This document shows, piece by piece, positions 1 to 10,392 of a DNA stretch of 64,000 bases. A program made the translations under genes and the position numbers. The stretch comes from Isochrysis galbana. Taxonomy: Eukaryota > Haptophyta > Isochrysidales > Isochrysidaceae. The stretch's first letter is position 1. Every line of letters starts with the position of its first letter. Location of the stretch: assembly GCA_018136815.1 (NCBI GenBank), contig CM030935.1, forward strand, positions 1,670,204 to 1,734,203, given 5' to 3'. The notes beneath the pieces were generated by a model. That model saw nothing but the letters and a program-made list of their open reading frames with translations. It did not search any database and was not told the origin of the DNA.

Positions 1-67
1 TCCCGTTTTCCGCTTCATCAGATCTATGAAACGGGGCGGAGTTGGAGTTGGGGCGTCGAAGGAGGGG

Positions 68-170
68 GGGAAACATCTGAAGATTCAGGGCTAACACTGA
101 CTATCGCACTATCGCTTGGGCACACTCTACCACTCTACCCAACTATCGACATCACCCTTACCTCCCACGC
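68..170 (-). mobile_element. Truncated LINE 3' end, tail type I
   Basis: The run AAACATCTGAAGATTCAGG at 71-90 is the reverse complement of the tail shared by many LINE copies in this window (CCTGAATCTTCAGAT followed by T's). The element therefore lies on the minus strand and only its 3' end is kept. Its inner limit is unclear. Confidence 0.55.
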
Positions 171-1370
171 CTCTCGCTGTTGTGCCCGGGCGCTCGCGGC
201 AAATCGCTTTGCGTCGTGTGCGCGCCCTCCCCGCCTTCCCGCCCTCACACCCTCAATGCACTTGGCAAGCCCGTGCCCGAACGCATCTTCGCCCGCCTCG
301 CCCAACTTTGGGCTGAGCGCCACCACTCGGAACCCCCTCGAGCCCATGTCGCCACCACGGTCGAAGACGAAGCGTCCGTCCTTGCCATGGTCGACGATGA
401 CCTCAAAGGCGCCCCCACCCCTCCTTCCGTCGAAGCCGACGCTCCACCGCCGTCCTCTTTCTTTGCGGGCTCCCTCGCCATCGCCGCCGACGCCCTTCTC
501 CCTCCGTCGGCGTTTCCCTTCCCGCCCGGCCCGTTCTCCGACGACCCCCGCGCCGTCCCCTCGACCGTCGGCCCTCTATGCTCGTAATTTCTTTCGTCCG
601 TCCATCGCCACTCTCCCTTTCTTTCTTTCTTTGTTCGTTCGTTTGCTTGCATGTCCCTCTCCCCCCTTCCCGCCTCTTGCGATGGGCATCCCCTTCTTGG
701 GTGTCCCATCGGGGGGGGTGTTGCGGTCGGGGGGAGAGCCGCCCTTTAGTTAGGCTTCCCAAAGAGAGGCCCTCTCTCTTTATTTACTTTCCCGCCTTCG
801 CGTGTTTTGGTTTCTCCCTTCGGGTTGCATCCTCTCCGTCCGATCGGGATCCTCCGATCCCGATCTCCCTCTCTCTCCCCCGTGTGTTAGGATAGGGGTG
901 ATCGCTCTCGATCCCCCTCCCTTGTTTTCTCATGTGTGCGCCCCCTTTCTTTCCTTGCGCGCGCCCCGTGTGTTTCCGCGCGCTTTCTCTTGTCCCAGAG
1001 TTCCGAGAGTCGCGCCCATGGCCGCACTCCCTGGGGCTCTGGGCGAGCTCTCTCGACCACCGTCGCCCCGGGCTCGTGTGAGCGGTGTCCCTGCCTGTGC
1101 CATGCCTCCCTCCAGCCCCAGTGCTCCCCGTGCTCAGCCCTCCGTGAGCACGGTCGCCCCTGGAGAGCCCCATTCCTTGTCTCAAGAATCTTTAGAGTCC
1201 CAATCCACATCCACAGCCACAGCCACTCCACTCCGCCAGTCACAAGAGATATGTCCACCGTGGATATAAAAGAGTATATCAATATTTTTGTAAACGACCA
1301 TGGACATTCGATGGCTTCATTTGAGTGATATCCCATATTTGATGGAACGCGACCTTTGCACAACCTATCT
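171..1370. other. No supported gene; Pro/Ser-rich ORFs only
   Basis: An open frame at 180-587 (+) has a plausible middle (LNALGKPVPERIFARLAQLW) but then turns into Pro/Ser/Ala-rich low complexity, and it has no recognisable domain or convincing start. The remainder is pyrimidine-rich with CTTT/GTTC microsatellite at 620-650. At 1300-1355 is a dispersed motif (GGACATTCGAT then ATGGAACGCGACCTT) that recurs at 5221-5280. Confidence 0.3.
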
Positions 1371-1738
1371 GCAGCCACGCCCGCCTTACCCCCCCCCCCA
1401 CCTGCCTTGCGGCTCGTCCCCTCGTGCTCTACCTAGGGGCTGGGTGTATGAGGCTTCCAGTGGCAGGCGGTGTGTGCCGATCCCCGATGGTCTATTTCTC
1501 CACTTCCTACTCCTATTGCGCCATCGGGCTATCGGCCGTTACCTCTTACTTACTCTTACGTGTTTTCCTTTTCGGCAGACGCGTATCAAGTCGCAAGGCT
1601 TTTTGTTACCGAGTAGAGCACGAGGGGACGAGCCGCAAAGCAGGTGGAAGGAGTGAAAATGGAAGCGGGCGTGGCTACAAACAGACGCGCTGGGCCGCGC
1701 GCGCGGCGAGAATATTAAGAAGATTTTTTGTTATCAGA
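1371..1738. repeat. Inverted pair of LINE 3'-end fragments
   Basis: 1371-1440 (GCAGCCACGCCCGCCTTACC onward, through CTCGTCCCCTCGTGCTCT) is the reverse complement of 1611-1710. The right arm ends in the tail AGAATATTAAGAAGATTTTTT at 1708-1737, so it is plus-oriented. The left arm lacks the terminal tail. Two fragments of one LINE family therefore lie head to head. Confidence 0.6.
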
Positions 1739-1926
1739 ATGAGGCATTGTACATCACAACGAATATCCGTTGATGGGGTGGCAAACCTAGGTGCACTTGA
1801 AGTGATGGGAAACATGACTGAAACATCCATAACATCGCGTCACCAAGCCATGAGATCTGTTGACGAAGCACAGACGAAGCACACTCTTGTTGGGGACACT
1901 CCTTGTCATGCAACAATAAGGCAAAA

Positions 1927-2456
1927 TCAGCGGAAGGTCTTCTTCTTCTCCTTGATGTCCGTCGCCTTGCCCTTGCCACGTTTGCCCAGAGCCCCTTCCT
2001 GTTTTTGTTGCCCTTCCGCTTGAACGATGGAGAGACCAGCTCCATCTGAGCTGCCTCGCGACGCCATCGTTGACTCGATCCGCTTCACGATCTGCTTCGT
2101 TATGTGCTGCATATGAGGGAGGGGCAGCGCGATCATGTCGTTCAGCACGCAGCAGGAGGGAGTGAGAGAGGTGGCATGGATCGTGGCCTCACCTGCTGCG
2201 CAGCGTAGTCCTGTCTCAACGCCGCCTTGTGGGCCCTCGGCTGAATGTCGTGATCTGTCGTGTCAGGTGGGAGACAGTGGTCAGCGGCGGCCGCTGCAGT
2301 CTTGCGTGCACGTTCCAGTTCGCGTGATGGACCGATCGCGCTGTCCGAGCGGTCGAACTTACTCCCTTTCTTGAGTTTTTGCTGGTCGCCCTTCGGCGCC
2401 CGCTTCTTCTTTCTGATCCCCTCGGCCTTCTTCAGCTTGAAGGCGCCCTGCGGCAT
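1927..2456 (-). CDS. UPF0390 (DUF2462)-like small basic protein
   Basis: Two exons on the minus strand: 2456-2193 and 2106-1927, with an 86-bp GT-AG intron (2107-2192) between codons. The 147-residue product starts MPQGAFKLKK, is Lys-rich, and continues with QHITKQIVKRIESTMASR and GLSIV. This order (MPQG-x-Lys-rich start, a HKAAL segment, then an I-T-K-x-I-x-K-x-I-E helix) resembles the UPF0390 family, which includes the human Leydig-cell-tumour 10 kDa homologue, a small nuclear/nucleolar-type basic protein of unclear function. It is longer than the usual ~100 residues because of an insert rich in Asp, Arg and Ala (about residues 32-75) and a Lys-rich C-terminal tail. A GTAAGT inside that insert looks like a donor, but no acceptor keeps the frame, so I keep the insert as coding. 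The start was chosen at the MPQG methionine because upstream residues do not fit the family. The family call comes from memory of the pattern. Confidence 0.6.
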
Positions 2457-2859
2457 CCTCCAGGCCCCAGCCGCCGTCCGCCACGAGCAGCTCACCTCCT
2501 GCTCTCCTCTCTACTCCTAGATACTCTACTCCTAGATACTATGCGTGCATTCAATATTCAAAATCTAGAGTACTCCGGTTCTCCGGTTTGACTGCGCATA
2601 TGGTATAATAATAATAAATAAAACATCTGAGCGTGAGTATCACTACTCCCACTAGCCCGGTACTATCACGAAACTCCTCACCGCTGCCCGCACGCCTTGA
2701 AGTGATGGCACAAGACACATCCACACACATGCATCCTTACCAATCTCCCCCCTCGCAAACCCCCGGCTCCCATTACAACACTCCCCACAAGTTACCATGA
2801 GCCATGAGGGAAAACCCAGTGAGGCGGACCGACCTACGTCGGGCGCCTCACCAGGAAAA

Positions 2860-3160
2860 ACACCGGGGGGGGGGGGGGGGGGCTCTCGTCCGTGAAGCAG
2901 AACGGCCCTTACAGCTCTCGCCGCGAGCATTTCTCGAGAAATAAAAGACTGCGCAGCCGCCGTCTCGGCGCGCGGAGGGGGGGGAAGCGGCGGAGGGGGG
3001 GAAGGAAATCTGCGGAGGGGGGGGGAAAAGGACCGCCGTCTCGGCGCGCGAAGGGGGGGGACCGCGCGGAGGGGGGGGGGAAGGGAACGGCGGAGGGGGG
3101 GGGAACAGCGGAGGGGAAGGGAAGGAGCGGAGGGGGGGGAGAAACTGCCGAGGGGGGTGA
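2860..3160. repeat. G-rich low-complexity repeat (GCGGAGGGGGG units)
   Basis: A 20-base G run at 2865-2883 is followed by irregular repeats of GCGGAGGGGGGG with AAGG/GAAC spacers. Open frames here are low-complexity artefacts. Confidence 0.8.
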
Positions 3161-3179
3161 GATCAAGTCGCGTTCCGTC

Positions 3180-3500
3180 AAAAAAAAACCTTCTAATATT
3201 CTTACCGCACTCGCGGCGAATGGAACCACTACCTACTACACGTAGCACGTAGCATACTTTCTACACCCCCACTCCCCCGGCCCTTCTCCCCCCGCCATAA
3301 GGCGGCTCCCCCCGTGCACTACTAGGGGGATAGGGGTGAAGGGCTTAGATATGGTCCGGTGGCCCGCGCCCCCCCCCCGGTGATCATTCCCCCCCTTCCT
3401 CCTGTGTCTCCGAGTGGGCGGCGGTCTCAGCCCCGACTTATCCTGTAAACAGGTGCGGGACTTACCTATTTTTCGGTGAGCGGAGCTCTCGCTCCGCCTA
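3180..3500 (-). mobile_element. LINE 3' end fragment, tail type II
   Basis: Read on the minus strand the segment ends in GGTAAGAATATTAGAAGG followed by T's. It carries the same 3' UTR as the fragments at 26569-26945 and 40245-40412 (TATAGAAAGT, GCACTACTAGGGGGAT). The T run is followed directly by GACGGAACGCGACTT, a motif found at several other places in the window. Confidence 0.65.
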
Positions 3501-3926
3501 GGGCCTGGCAGATATTTCTTGAAATATCAACTTGAAATTTGGGCATGTCGGCCCGGAAATACATATTTACACGCCGTATTTATACATATTTGGGCTGGTC
3601 CGAGGCGCTCGCGCGCACATATTTGGGCGGGTCTCTGCGTTGGCGCGCCCGCGAAAACCAAGACACCGGTAGCCACTGGTAAATTCCGTTATTGAGGCAA
3701 AAAAACCAGTAGATTTTCCCGCTTTGACACTTTGCTCTTCTCTCTCTCCTCTCCCACCCTCTGTATGTCTGTCTCCTCTCGCGCGCATCTCTAGCAAAAA
3801 CATATACCCTACACCCCACGTGCAATAGACTAAAAAGCAAGAGAGCAGAGAAAGAGCAGAAGAAGAAGAAGAAGAAGAAGAGACAGAGGAGAGAGAGAGG
3901 ACGAGCTCGCCGGCGCGCCGGCGCTC

Positions 3927-5065
3927 ATGCCTGGTGAACCCACTGCCCCCTCCTTGCTTTGCCCGCTGCTCATGCACGTGCGCGCGCGCGCGCTTGCTCA
4001 TACTGCTCACCCTGTCTTCTGCCTCGCCTCTGCTCGCGCAGGCAAGCGTCCCCGTTCCCAGCGCGCGCGCATGCAGCGCACGCCGGCGCAGCGGCGCTGC
4101 ATGCACGACGACGAGCAGTCCTCGATGAGCGAGACCTACGGCGAGATCGAGCGCGAGGAGAGCGAGCGCGCGAGCGACCACGGCGAGGGCGCTGGCGACA
4201 AGAACATCCCCGTCGAGCTGAGCGACGAGGAGGAGGCCATTCACCTGCCGGTTGGTGACGTCGTGGACCACGAGTCCTTGGGGCGGTGCGTGGTGACGTG
4301 CACTGGCGAGGGCACGCTCCACGGCAGGATGAGGATGGAGATCGAGTTCACCTGCGAGGTCACGAAGACGAGGAAGAAGCGGTGGGTCCTGAAGTCCACG
4401 CTGCAGGTATGTCATAGCTGCCCCCCTCCCTACGCCCTCATGTGCGCCGCTGCTCTACCGTACTCATTCTCGCCTCTGCGCCTCCGCTCATGCGCTCGCA
4501 GACTCACGAGGAAAGTGACCTGCGCGACGACGACTGCTGCGACGTGGACGCCACTGTAGGGCAGGCGCCTCCCATGTTGGCCGAGCACGAGCGCAACCGG
4601 CGGGTCAAGTCCAATCCACCACCTCGGGGCCGGCGCTCGACGAAGCGAGATGGCGAGCGCAAGACGAAGGAGGTCCCCATGGTTCCCGACCGCCCTCCGC
4701 GCCCAGAGTTCCCCCGCGGAAAGAGTGAACGCACGGCGTGCACCTTCCTGGAAGTTGCTATGCGCACGCACGGCGCCCCCGCGGGGGGGGGCCGATGCAC
4801 ATCGCGCCGTGCCCACGCACGGCGTGCACAATGTGATTGCAAGTCATCACACGCGCTGCGCAAAGAAACATCTCTTATATGGCTAGTTTACGTAATTGTG
4901 GACCTTAGTGTACGCATAGGGAAGAAGTTGGCATGCGCACGCACGGCGTCTCCGCGGGGGGACCGATGCACATCGCGCCGTGCCCATGCACGGCGTGCAC
5001 GATGTGATTGCAAGTCATCACAGATGCTCCGTGTGAAATATCTCTTAAAATTAAGTGTTTATTAA
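3927..5065 (+). CDS. Unknown charged protein, three exons, 3' end running into a repeat
   Basis: Proposed exons 3927-3933, 4042-4406 and 4502-5065; introns are 108 and 95 bp with CCTG|GTGAAC...CGCAG and CAG|GTATGT...CGCAG borders, and all three exons stay in frame (311 aa). The product opens MPGKRPRSQRARMQRT, then has an acidic Glu/Asp stretch (EIEREESERASDHGEGAGD), a compact segment with the look of a small beta domain (LPVGDVVDHESLGRCVVTC ... MRMEIEFTCEVTKTRKKRWV), and a second Asp/Cys-rich patch (LRDDDCCDVD). I do not recognise the family. The last exon crosses into the tandem repeat that starts at 4757 and is also present at 63110, so its natural C-terminus was probably replaced by the repeat. 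The 7-nt first exon is short and the true 5' exon could be elsewhere; exon 2 also has its own ATGs. Confidence 0.45.
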
Positions 5066-5160
5066 ATGTTTATGTAGTTGTCGGCCTTAGAGGAGACGCA
5101 GGGGAAAAGCGTTGACACGGCGTCCCTCGGGGGGAACATGCACCGCGGGGGGAAGCAGAG
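4706..5160. repeat. Tandem repeat with GCACGGCGTGCAC palindromes
   Basis: At least two ~175-bp units, each containing TGCGCACGCACGGCG, a G run, CCGATGCACATCGCGCCGTG, GCACGGCGTGCAC and GATTGCAAGTCATCAC, ending in an AT-rich spacer. A related array is at 63110-63470, including the shared lead-in CGGAAAGAGTGAACGCACGG. Confidence 0.8.
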
Positions 5161-5349
5161 ACAAAAAGTTGTTATGCTAGGCTGTATTTAATTTTAAAAT
5201 ACTGCTCTATCTACAACTGTGGACATTCGATCGCTCAATTCGACTGATGTCCCACAATTGACGGAACGACACCTTCCCAACACTGACCCAATCCTCCCTC
5301 ACATTCACGTATTTTTCCCGGCCTGGCCCGGGAAAATCAGGGAATGGAG

Positions 5350-5625
5350 AGAGGGGAGGGAGGAGAGCTGCAGAGGGGGTGAGAACTGCAGAAGGGGGAA
5401 GGAAACTGCAGAAGGGGGGAGGAAACTGCAGAGGGGAGGGGAAACTGCAGAGGGGAGGGGGAACTGCAGAGGGGAGGGGGAACTGCAGAGGGGAGGGGAA
5501 ACTGCAGAGGGGAGGGGAAACTGCAGAAGGGAGGGGGAACTGCAGAAGGGAGGGGGAACTGCAGAAGGGAGGGGGAACTGCAGAAGGGAAGGGGAACTGC
5601 AGAAGGGGAGGGAGGGAATGCAGAG
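5350..5625. repeat. Minisatellite of ~19-bp AACTGCAGAGGGGAGGGG units
   Basis: About fourteen head-to-tail copies of AACTGCAGAGGGGAGGGG, alternating with an AAGGGAGG variant. Each unit carries a PstI-type CTGCAG. Upstream, 5221-5280 holds the dispersed motif GGACATTCGAT...TTGACGGAACG, and 5640-5760 an AT-richer, non-repetitive stretch. Confidence 0.9.
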
Positions 5626-6020
5626 AGGGGCCCAGTTCTGTTACCTGCATTTCCGTAAAGGTAAAAATAAAACTCAAATCTTCGGATTTCGATTTCGAGA
5701 CGAAAATCGAAATCGGCGGACCAGGATCTGAGCCCTGGGAGAATCCGAATCTGCACGCCTTGAGTGACCAAGACGAACATAGAAGACGATATATAACGAC
5801 GAAGGCACGTACCCATGCCGAAATATTCATGCCAGGAGGCCTGAATACAACACTCCTCCGCCGCGTCTACCGCCGGCATGCCTCCCTCCTCATTGCCCTC
5901 AGGCCCTATGGGCTATGGGCCATCCCAATTCGTCAGTATTTGGCCTCCGGCCAAATACGGTAAATACGTATATGTCTCATCTAGGATGGGGGGCTCCGCT
6001 GGTGGCGTCTCCCTTGCTTG

Positions 6021-6229
6021 CTCTAGGCACCAGATGAAGGTCGGGCGCCCGATCGCGCGGACGGATCTCGGGGGAATCGCGTGTCATGGAACAATGGAAC
6101 AATAAAGGACAAAGGACAAAGGCCCCGAAATAGCTCTAGGCACCAGATGAAGGTCGGGCGCCCGATCGCGCGGACGGATCTCGGGGGAATCGCGTGTAAT
6201 GAAACAAAGGACAAAGGCCCCGAAATAAC
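6021..6229. repeat. 113-bp tandem duplication
   Basis: Two copies begin at 6021 and 6134 with CTCTAGGCACCAGATGAAGG and share GGGCGCCCGATCGCGCGG and CAAAGGCCCCGAAATA. They differ by small changes at the end of the first unit. Confidence 0.9.
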
Positions 6230-6329
6230 CTTATCCTTATCGTTCCCGCGGCGCGACTGCCAGCCAGTTCTGTACCGTTATCTGTTATAGAGCCCCAGCG
6301 CGTGTGCAAAGAAAGGGGGGGCAAGGGGG

Positions 6330-6470
6330 GCGGCAAAACCCACCATTTTCCTCGGCAATTTTTCGTGGAGGCAGGTAAGTCCCCCGGGCGGTTTTTCTTC
6401 GGCTTGGGGGGACGGTCAAAGAAATGCAGCCCACCCCGCATTTTAGTAGTTATAAATCAGTGTTTGACCG
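6330..6470. mobile_element. MITE-like repeat ending TGTTTGACCGCCCTA
   Basis: This stretch matches the reverse complement of 12334-12500: TTTTCGTGGAGGCAGGTAAG, GACGGTCAAAGAAATGCAGC and a final GTTTGACCGCCCTA. The last 60 bases are bounded by CGGTCAAA and TTTGACCG, an inverted pair. Confidence 0.6.
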
Positions 6471-6798
6471 CCCTATCTACAAGACTACAATACAATTTCT
6501 TACGCGAGTCGTCTCCCCCTCCCCCCCGGCGGAATTAGTACGTAAAGTACTCTCCAAATAAGAGAAAGGATGGGCGAGCCAGAAAGAGACGGGTGTGTAC
6601 AGAATTGTGTGCCGCCTCTCGATCTCTCGATCGATCCCCCCCTCCACCTCTCTCTCTCTCTTTCCCTCTTTCTCTCTCCGTCGGCGGGCCACTCCCCCCC
6701 CCCCCCCCCCCCCCCCCCCCCTTTTCTGCCCCCTCCTCCTGCCTCCTCCTCCCGCCGCCCCCCCCTCCCCCCCCGCTCTCCCGGGCCGCCCCTGCCCC

Positions 6799-8269
6799 AT
6801 GCTACTGCACCAGCCGCGCGTAGCGGCGCAGACGTGGGTGCACTCGTGCTGCTCGCTCGGTCGCCTCGAGGCCGCCCTCAAGTCGCACGAGGTCACCGCC
6901 ATCGAGACAGACATCATCCTCGCAGAAGGAGTCCCCGTGATGGCGCACCCGCCCGCCCGCAGCTCCGACCTCAGCTTTGACCGCTTCCTCGAGCTGGTGC
7001 TCGCGGAGGGGACGAAGCATATCAAGCTGGACTTTAAGATGCTCGAGGCTGTCGAGCCATGCCTCCTCGCACTCGCGCAGGTGGAGAATAGGCTGCGCAA
7101 GAACGGACAGGTGTGCAAACGCGTTCCCCAACCATGTGGCAAGCTGGCTGCCGGTAGCCTCTTGCAAGATACACGGTCGGATGGATGCGATGACGAGCGC
7201 AATCGAATGAATAGTCAGTCAAGATTAACGAAGCTGGGGGTTCTCAGCAGCTAGGCCACTGGAGATCGATGCAGCAGGGCAGCAGCACACCGACCACAAC
7301 TCCCTCTCACTCGTAGGCAGTCTGGCTTAACGCAGACATAGTACCGGGACCCAATCATCGAAGATCCAAGATCAAAATAACTGCAGCTGCCTTCCTTCCT
7401 TTGTGCCGAAGACTTTGCCCATTCGCTCTCTTGTCTCTTGGCTGGGTGGTAGCGCCAATTGGGCCAGAAGAAGCTTACACCATGGATGACGCGCGGCAGA
7501 TGGAACGTATTTGCGAGGACAATGGAATTCCTGGCCACCAGGTGAATGAGCCCATTTCATTCTCGCTCGTATGAGGGTGTCAGCGTGTGCTGCCTGGCTG
7601 AATCCCTCGTCTATTTCGCTTGATTGCGGCTCACTCCAAGGGATGGCTCCTATTTCGCAGGTGGTGTTCTCGGCAGCACTGCGTTTTGCCGAGCTTAATC
7701 CGGCACCCATGATCTCATTGCTAAATCGTATTCCAGACGCTCAGTTAGTGCTCTGGACAGGCACAGGCGAGGTACCAGTGCGACCGATCGCGGTGAACAA
7801 TATACTGAGCGTGCTGGGTGAGGCAGGCGTAGCAGATCGCACAGGGTTCGACGTGGCGTTGGCCGCCACTACTGCCCATGTCGTGCAGTCACTCGCGGTC
7901 GACTGCACCTTTTGGTTTTCACGAACGGTGAGATCTCTGTGTTGCACGTGCGGCATGGTGCCGGACGACATTCGTGCTGCTGTTGGGGAACGGGAACCAC
8001 TGTTTGATGTGGAGCGCGCCGTCGCGTCTCCGCAAACGCCAAAGCGAAGTTCAATCCCGCAAGAATCGATGGTTCCTTCCCAAGAGATAGCGCCAATCCG
8101 ACAAACACGAGTCTTGGAAATTCAGCACATTGGTCTCGATACTCCTCAGGGTAATCTGACCGCGAGGCACTTGGCATCGAGTGATCATGAACCTAGATAC
8201 TCGCCCTGCCATAATGGCAGCGCTACTGGGTCGAGCCCTCGTGATGTCTTTGCTTTAAATAGAAGTTGA
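6799..8269 (+). CDS. FAM151/menorin-like protein (DUF2181)
   Basis: Exons 6799-7110, 7317-7541 and 7661-8269, joined at GGACAG|GTGTGC...CTCGTAG and CACCAG|GTGAAT...TTTCGCAG, all phase 0; 381 aa. Family landmarks appear in order: WVHSCCSLGRLEAAL near the start, AIETDIILAEGVPVMAHPP (about residues 32-50), SSDLSFDRFLELVL, HIKLDFKMLEAVEPCLLAL (about 72-90), then VWLNADIVPGPN at the start of exon 2 and LLSLGWVV. These match the FAM151/menorin family, whose fold is related to glycerophosphodiester phosphodiesterases; the acidic and His positions (ETD, AHPP, KLDFK, NAD) are those shared by that fold. In animals menorin acts in epidermis-neuron adhesion; the role in an alga is unknown. Exon 3 contains QLVLWTGTGEVPV, the usual C-terminal motif. 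The last ~110 residues are not conserved-looking and could lie beyond an unused donor near 7928. Upstream (6689-6720) is a long C run. Confidence 0.8.
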
Positions 8270-8696
8270 CAGGTTGCGATTACATCCACTGTTTCTATGA
8301 TCATGACGGTGCCTAGGAGATACATGTTGTGGTGTTCATAGTGAGGACGCTGTGTGGCTATGGGTGAGAGGCTGGTGTGCCATAGGATGAGATGCACAAC
8401 AGTTAGGGTGGGAAAGGGAGGGCGGAGAGAGAGGTGGGCGCATGGTGGCCCATGGTCGAAAGATGGTGGCCGATGATGGCGGCGGGCTGCGCTCGGTGGA
8501 GCCATGACGGCGACGGACGGACCCGACCATGAGGTCGCAGGCGCCTCGAATCGCCGGATCATGAATATGGGGTTCTCCCAAAACATTTAGCACAATGAAC
8601 CTTCGGAGAACGGGAAACAGCAGCCAATTTCAACCCTATTTTGCATTTTGCCACCATGACCATGACGAGTAATAAATATACTACATAAAATAATGA
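8270..8696. other. No gene recognised
   Basis: Downstream of the FAM151-like gene. The minus-strand open frame 8185-8586 has no family features. Nothing else is seen except A/T-rich sequence near 8630-8700. Confidence 0.4.
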
Positions 8697-8890
8697 ATGT
8701 TAATGTTACATCCTAGCCAACCCCACTAGCTAATTGGACACAACTTTTCCGTCCCGGAATCCCGCCATACCTGACCAGCCAGGTGTCCGAGTGCTACCGG
8801 GGGGAAGGGGGCACTCCCCCCTCCCCTCGATATTTGTCCTCCCCCCAGTGCACGCACCGACCCTGCGCACCCTAGCACGCCCTCTCCTCG
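8697..8890. repeat. Dispersed ~195-bp repeat (second copy at 45163-45355)
   Basis: Both copies run from TCCTAGCCAACCCCACTAGC through GCCAGGTGTCCGAGTGCTAC, a G/C-run block and CCCCCCAGTGCACGCACCGA, with only scattered differences. No coding potential or element hallmarks are visible. Confidence 0.85.
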
Positions 8891-9026
8891 AGGCCAGCGC
8901 TGGGGGAAAACCCCTTTCGGGTAAAAACAACGCAGGGGGGGGGGGGGGGTTACTCGTGAAACTAGGGGCCAAGAAGCGCTAAACTCTCTCGCCGAAGCGA
9001 GTGAGGCATCGTGTATCGTTGCCCGT

Positions 9027-9480
9027 CAACTATCGTTAAAACGATAGACGATACGGTCATGAAGCGCGCGCCGCGCGCCGCTCCCCTCCCCTCCTGCCGC
9101 CCCCCCCGCCGCGACGGACGATCGGGCCATGCTCGACGCCGCGCACGCGAAGCGCCCGCGTGAGGGGGCCCCCCAGCCCAGGGTACGCACGAGACTCGTC
9201 CCGTGCCGACCCATCACAGCCATACGCCATACACCAGGCACACCAGCAAGGACACCATGCCCAGCATAGCCAACACAGCCCCCAACTCCTCCCAGCCACT
9301 CAAGGCCACCTGGCAACTGTGACAAGTCGGCTCAGAGCCGCATCCCATAGGGAAAGCCGCAGGGCTGGGCCCCTACAAAGCCGCGGTACTGACCTCGTGC
9401 GACAGCACGGGGCACAGGCCTGGCCAGTGGCCAGACCACTCACCAACCCCAAGGGGGGAACTGCCAAACTGGTGTAGCAA
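9027..9480 (+). mobile_element. LINE 5'-end fragment
   Basis: Begins with the palindrome CTATCGTTAAAACGATAG and then an ATG at 9059 followed by AAGCGCGCGCC, the start shared by other LINE copies. It continues with the Pro/Ala-rich ORF1 beginning and then loses similarity; no 3' tail follows, so this copy is 5'-intact but 3'-truncated. Confidence 0.65.
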
Positions 9481-10159
9481 AGGCTACACCAGGGGAACGA
9501 ACGGGCTGACTACCTCCAGGGGAGACCCTGAAGATCCAAGCTCCACTCCTTCCCTCGCCTCGTGCAAAGGAACGGACGGCTCAGGCGAGCCTGACCCAAC
9601 AGCATAGCCAAATCTATACGCTCAGCGGCCCTTCTTCGCTTCATCTTAGCCCCCGTAAGGCGTGGCCCTCCCTCCCTCCTCGCCTGATTCTCCGCGGAGG
9701 CGATGCGAGCGCGCAAGATGGCGCGGCTCCGCGTCACTCACGAGTCGAGCCATGCCGCCTTGGCTGAAAAAGAAGCGGAGGCGGAGGTGCGAGCGCAGGT
9801 GCGAAGCCGTAGGCGGAATACGGAGGAGGTGGCGGTGGCGAGACTGTGGACTGTGCGGGCGTCGGGGCGTCAGGCAAGCAGTTATAGTAGCCTATCCCCT
9901 ATGTCTGAAAGTAAAAGTGTGAGTGCCATTACTTGTTCCTAGACTATTAACAATCGCAATGACAAATACAACGTTGGCAATGACGCCAATGTAGACTGTT
10001 GCTATGGTCTCCGGGCCCTAGGGTTTATGATCTCCGGCTGAGGCTCGTTAATACGGCACCCTTGCGGAACTCCCAGTCCCAGACGTGCGAGTACCCCATC
10101 GGACGGGCGCGGGTGTGAGCTCAAGGCCTCCCACCCCGGGAGGGGGCGTAGAAGTTATT
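9481..10159. other. No supported gene
   Basis: Short overlapping ORFs on both strands (for example 9703-9942, Arg/Ala/Glu-rich) show no domain. GATCTCCGGCTG plus CTCGTT at 10030 recurs at the end of the window (63938). Confidence 0.35.
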
Positions 10160-10392
10160 CCCACTTTATTTATGGAGGTATTTAAAAAAATAATCCTGAG
10201 GCTCGCAGCCTCTTCCTCTTCTTGACCAGATCCCAGTTGGGGGCCGGGTCAGTATGGTGATTGCTCAGCTCATGCCAGAAGGCAGAGTCTAAGGGTGACC
10301 GACATGCCTCCTGGAGGGGAGTTGGAGTCTGAGGAGGAGTGCACGAGGCGCCTCCCTCATGTGAACTAAGTACAACTTTAGTTCCCTGCGGC
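10160..10392 (-). mobile_element. LINE 5'-end fragment of the second palindrome type
   Basis: On the minus strand GGGAACTAAAGTTGTACTTA, an imperfect AACTAAGT/ACTTAGTT palindrome, is followed by GTTCACATGAGGG, as at the other P2-type 5' ends (38190, 43911, 46832). The following ORF is short and ends in Leu/Arg-rich sequence. Confidence 0.45.

Noticed and set aside
2240-2362. GTAAGT in the UPF0390-like gene as an intron donor
   Set aside because: No acceptor nearby keeps the HKAALRQ segment in frame; reading through does.
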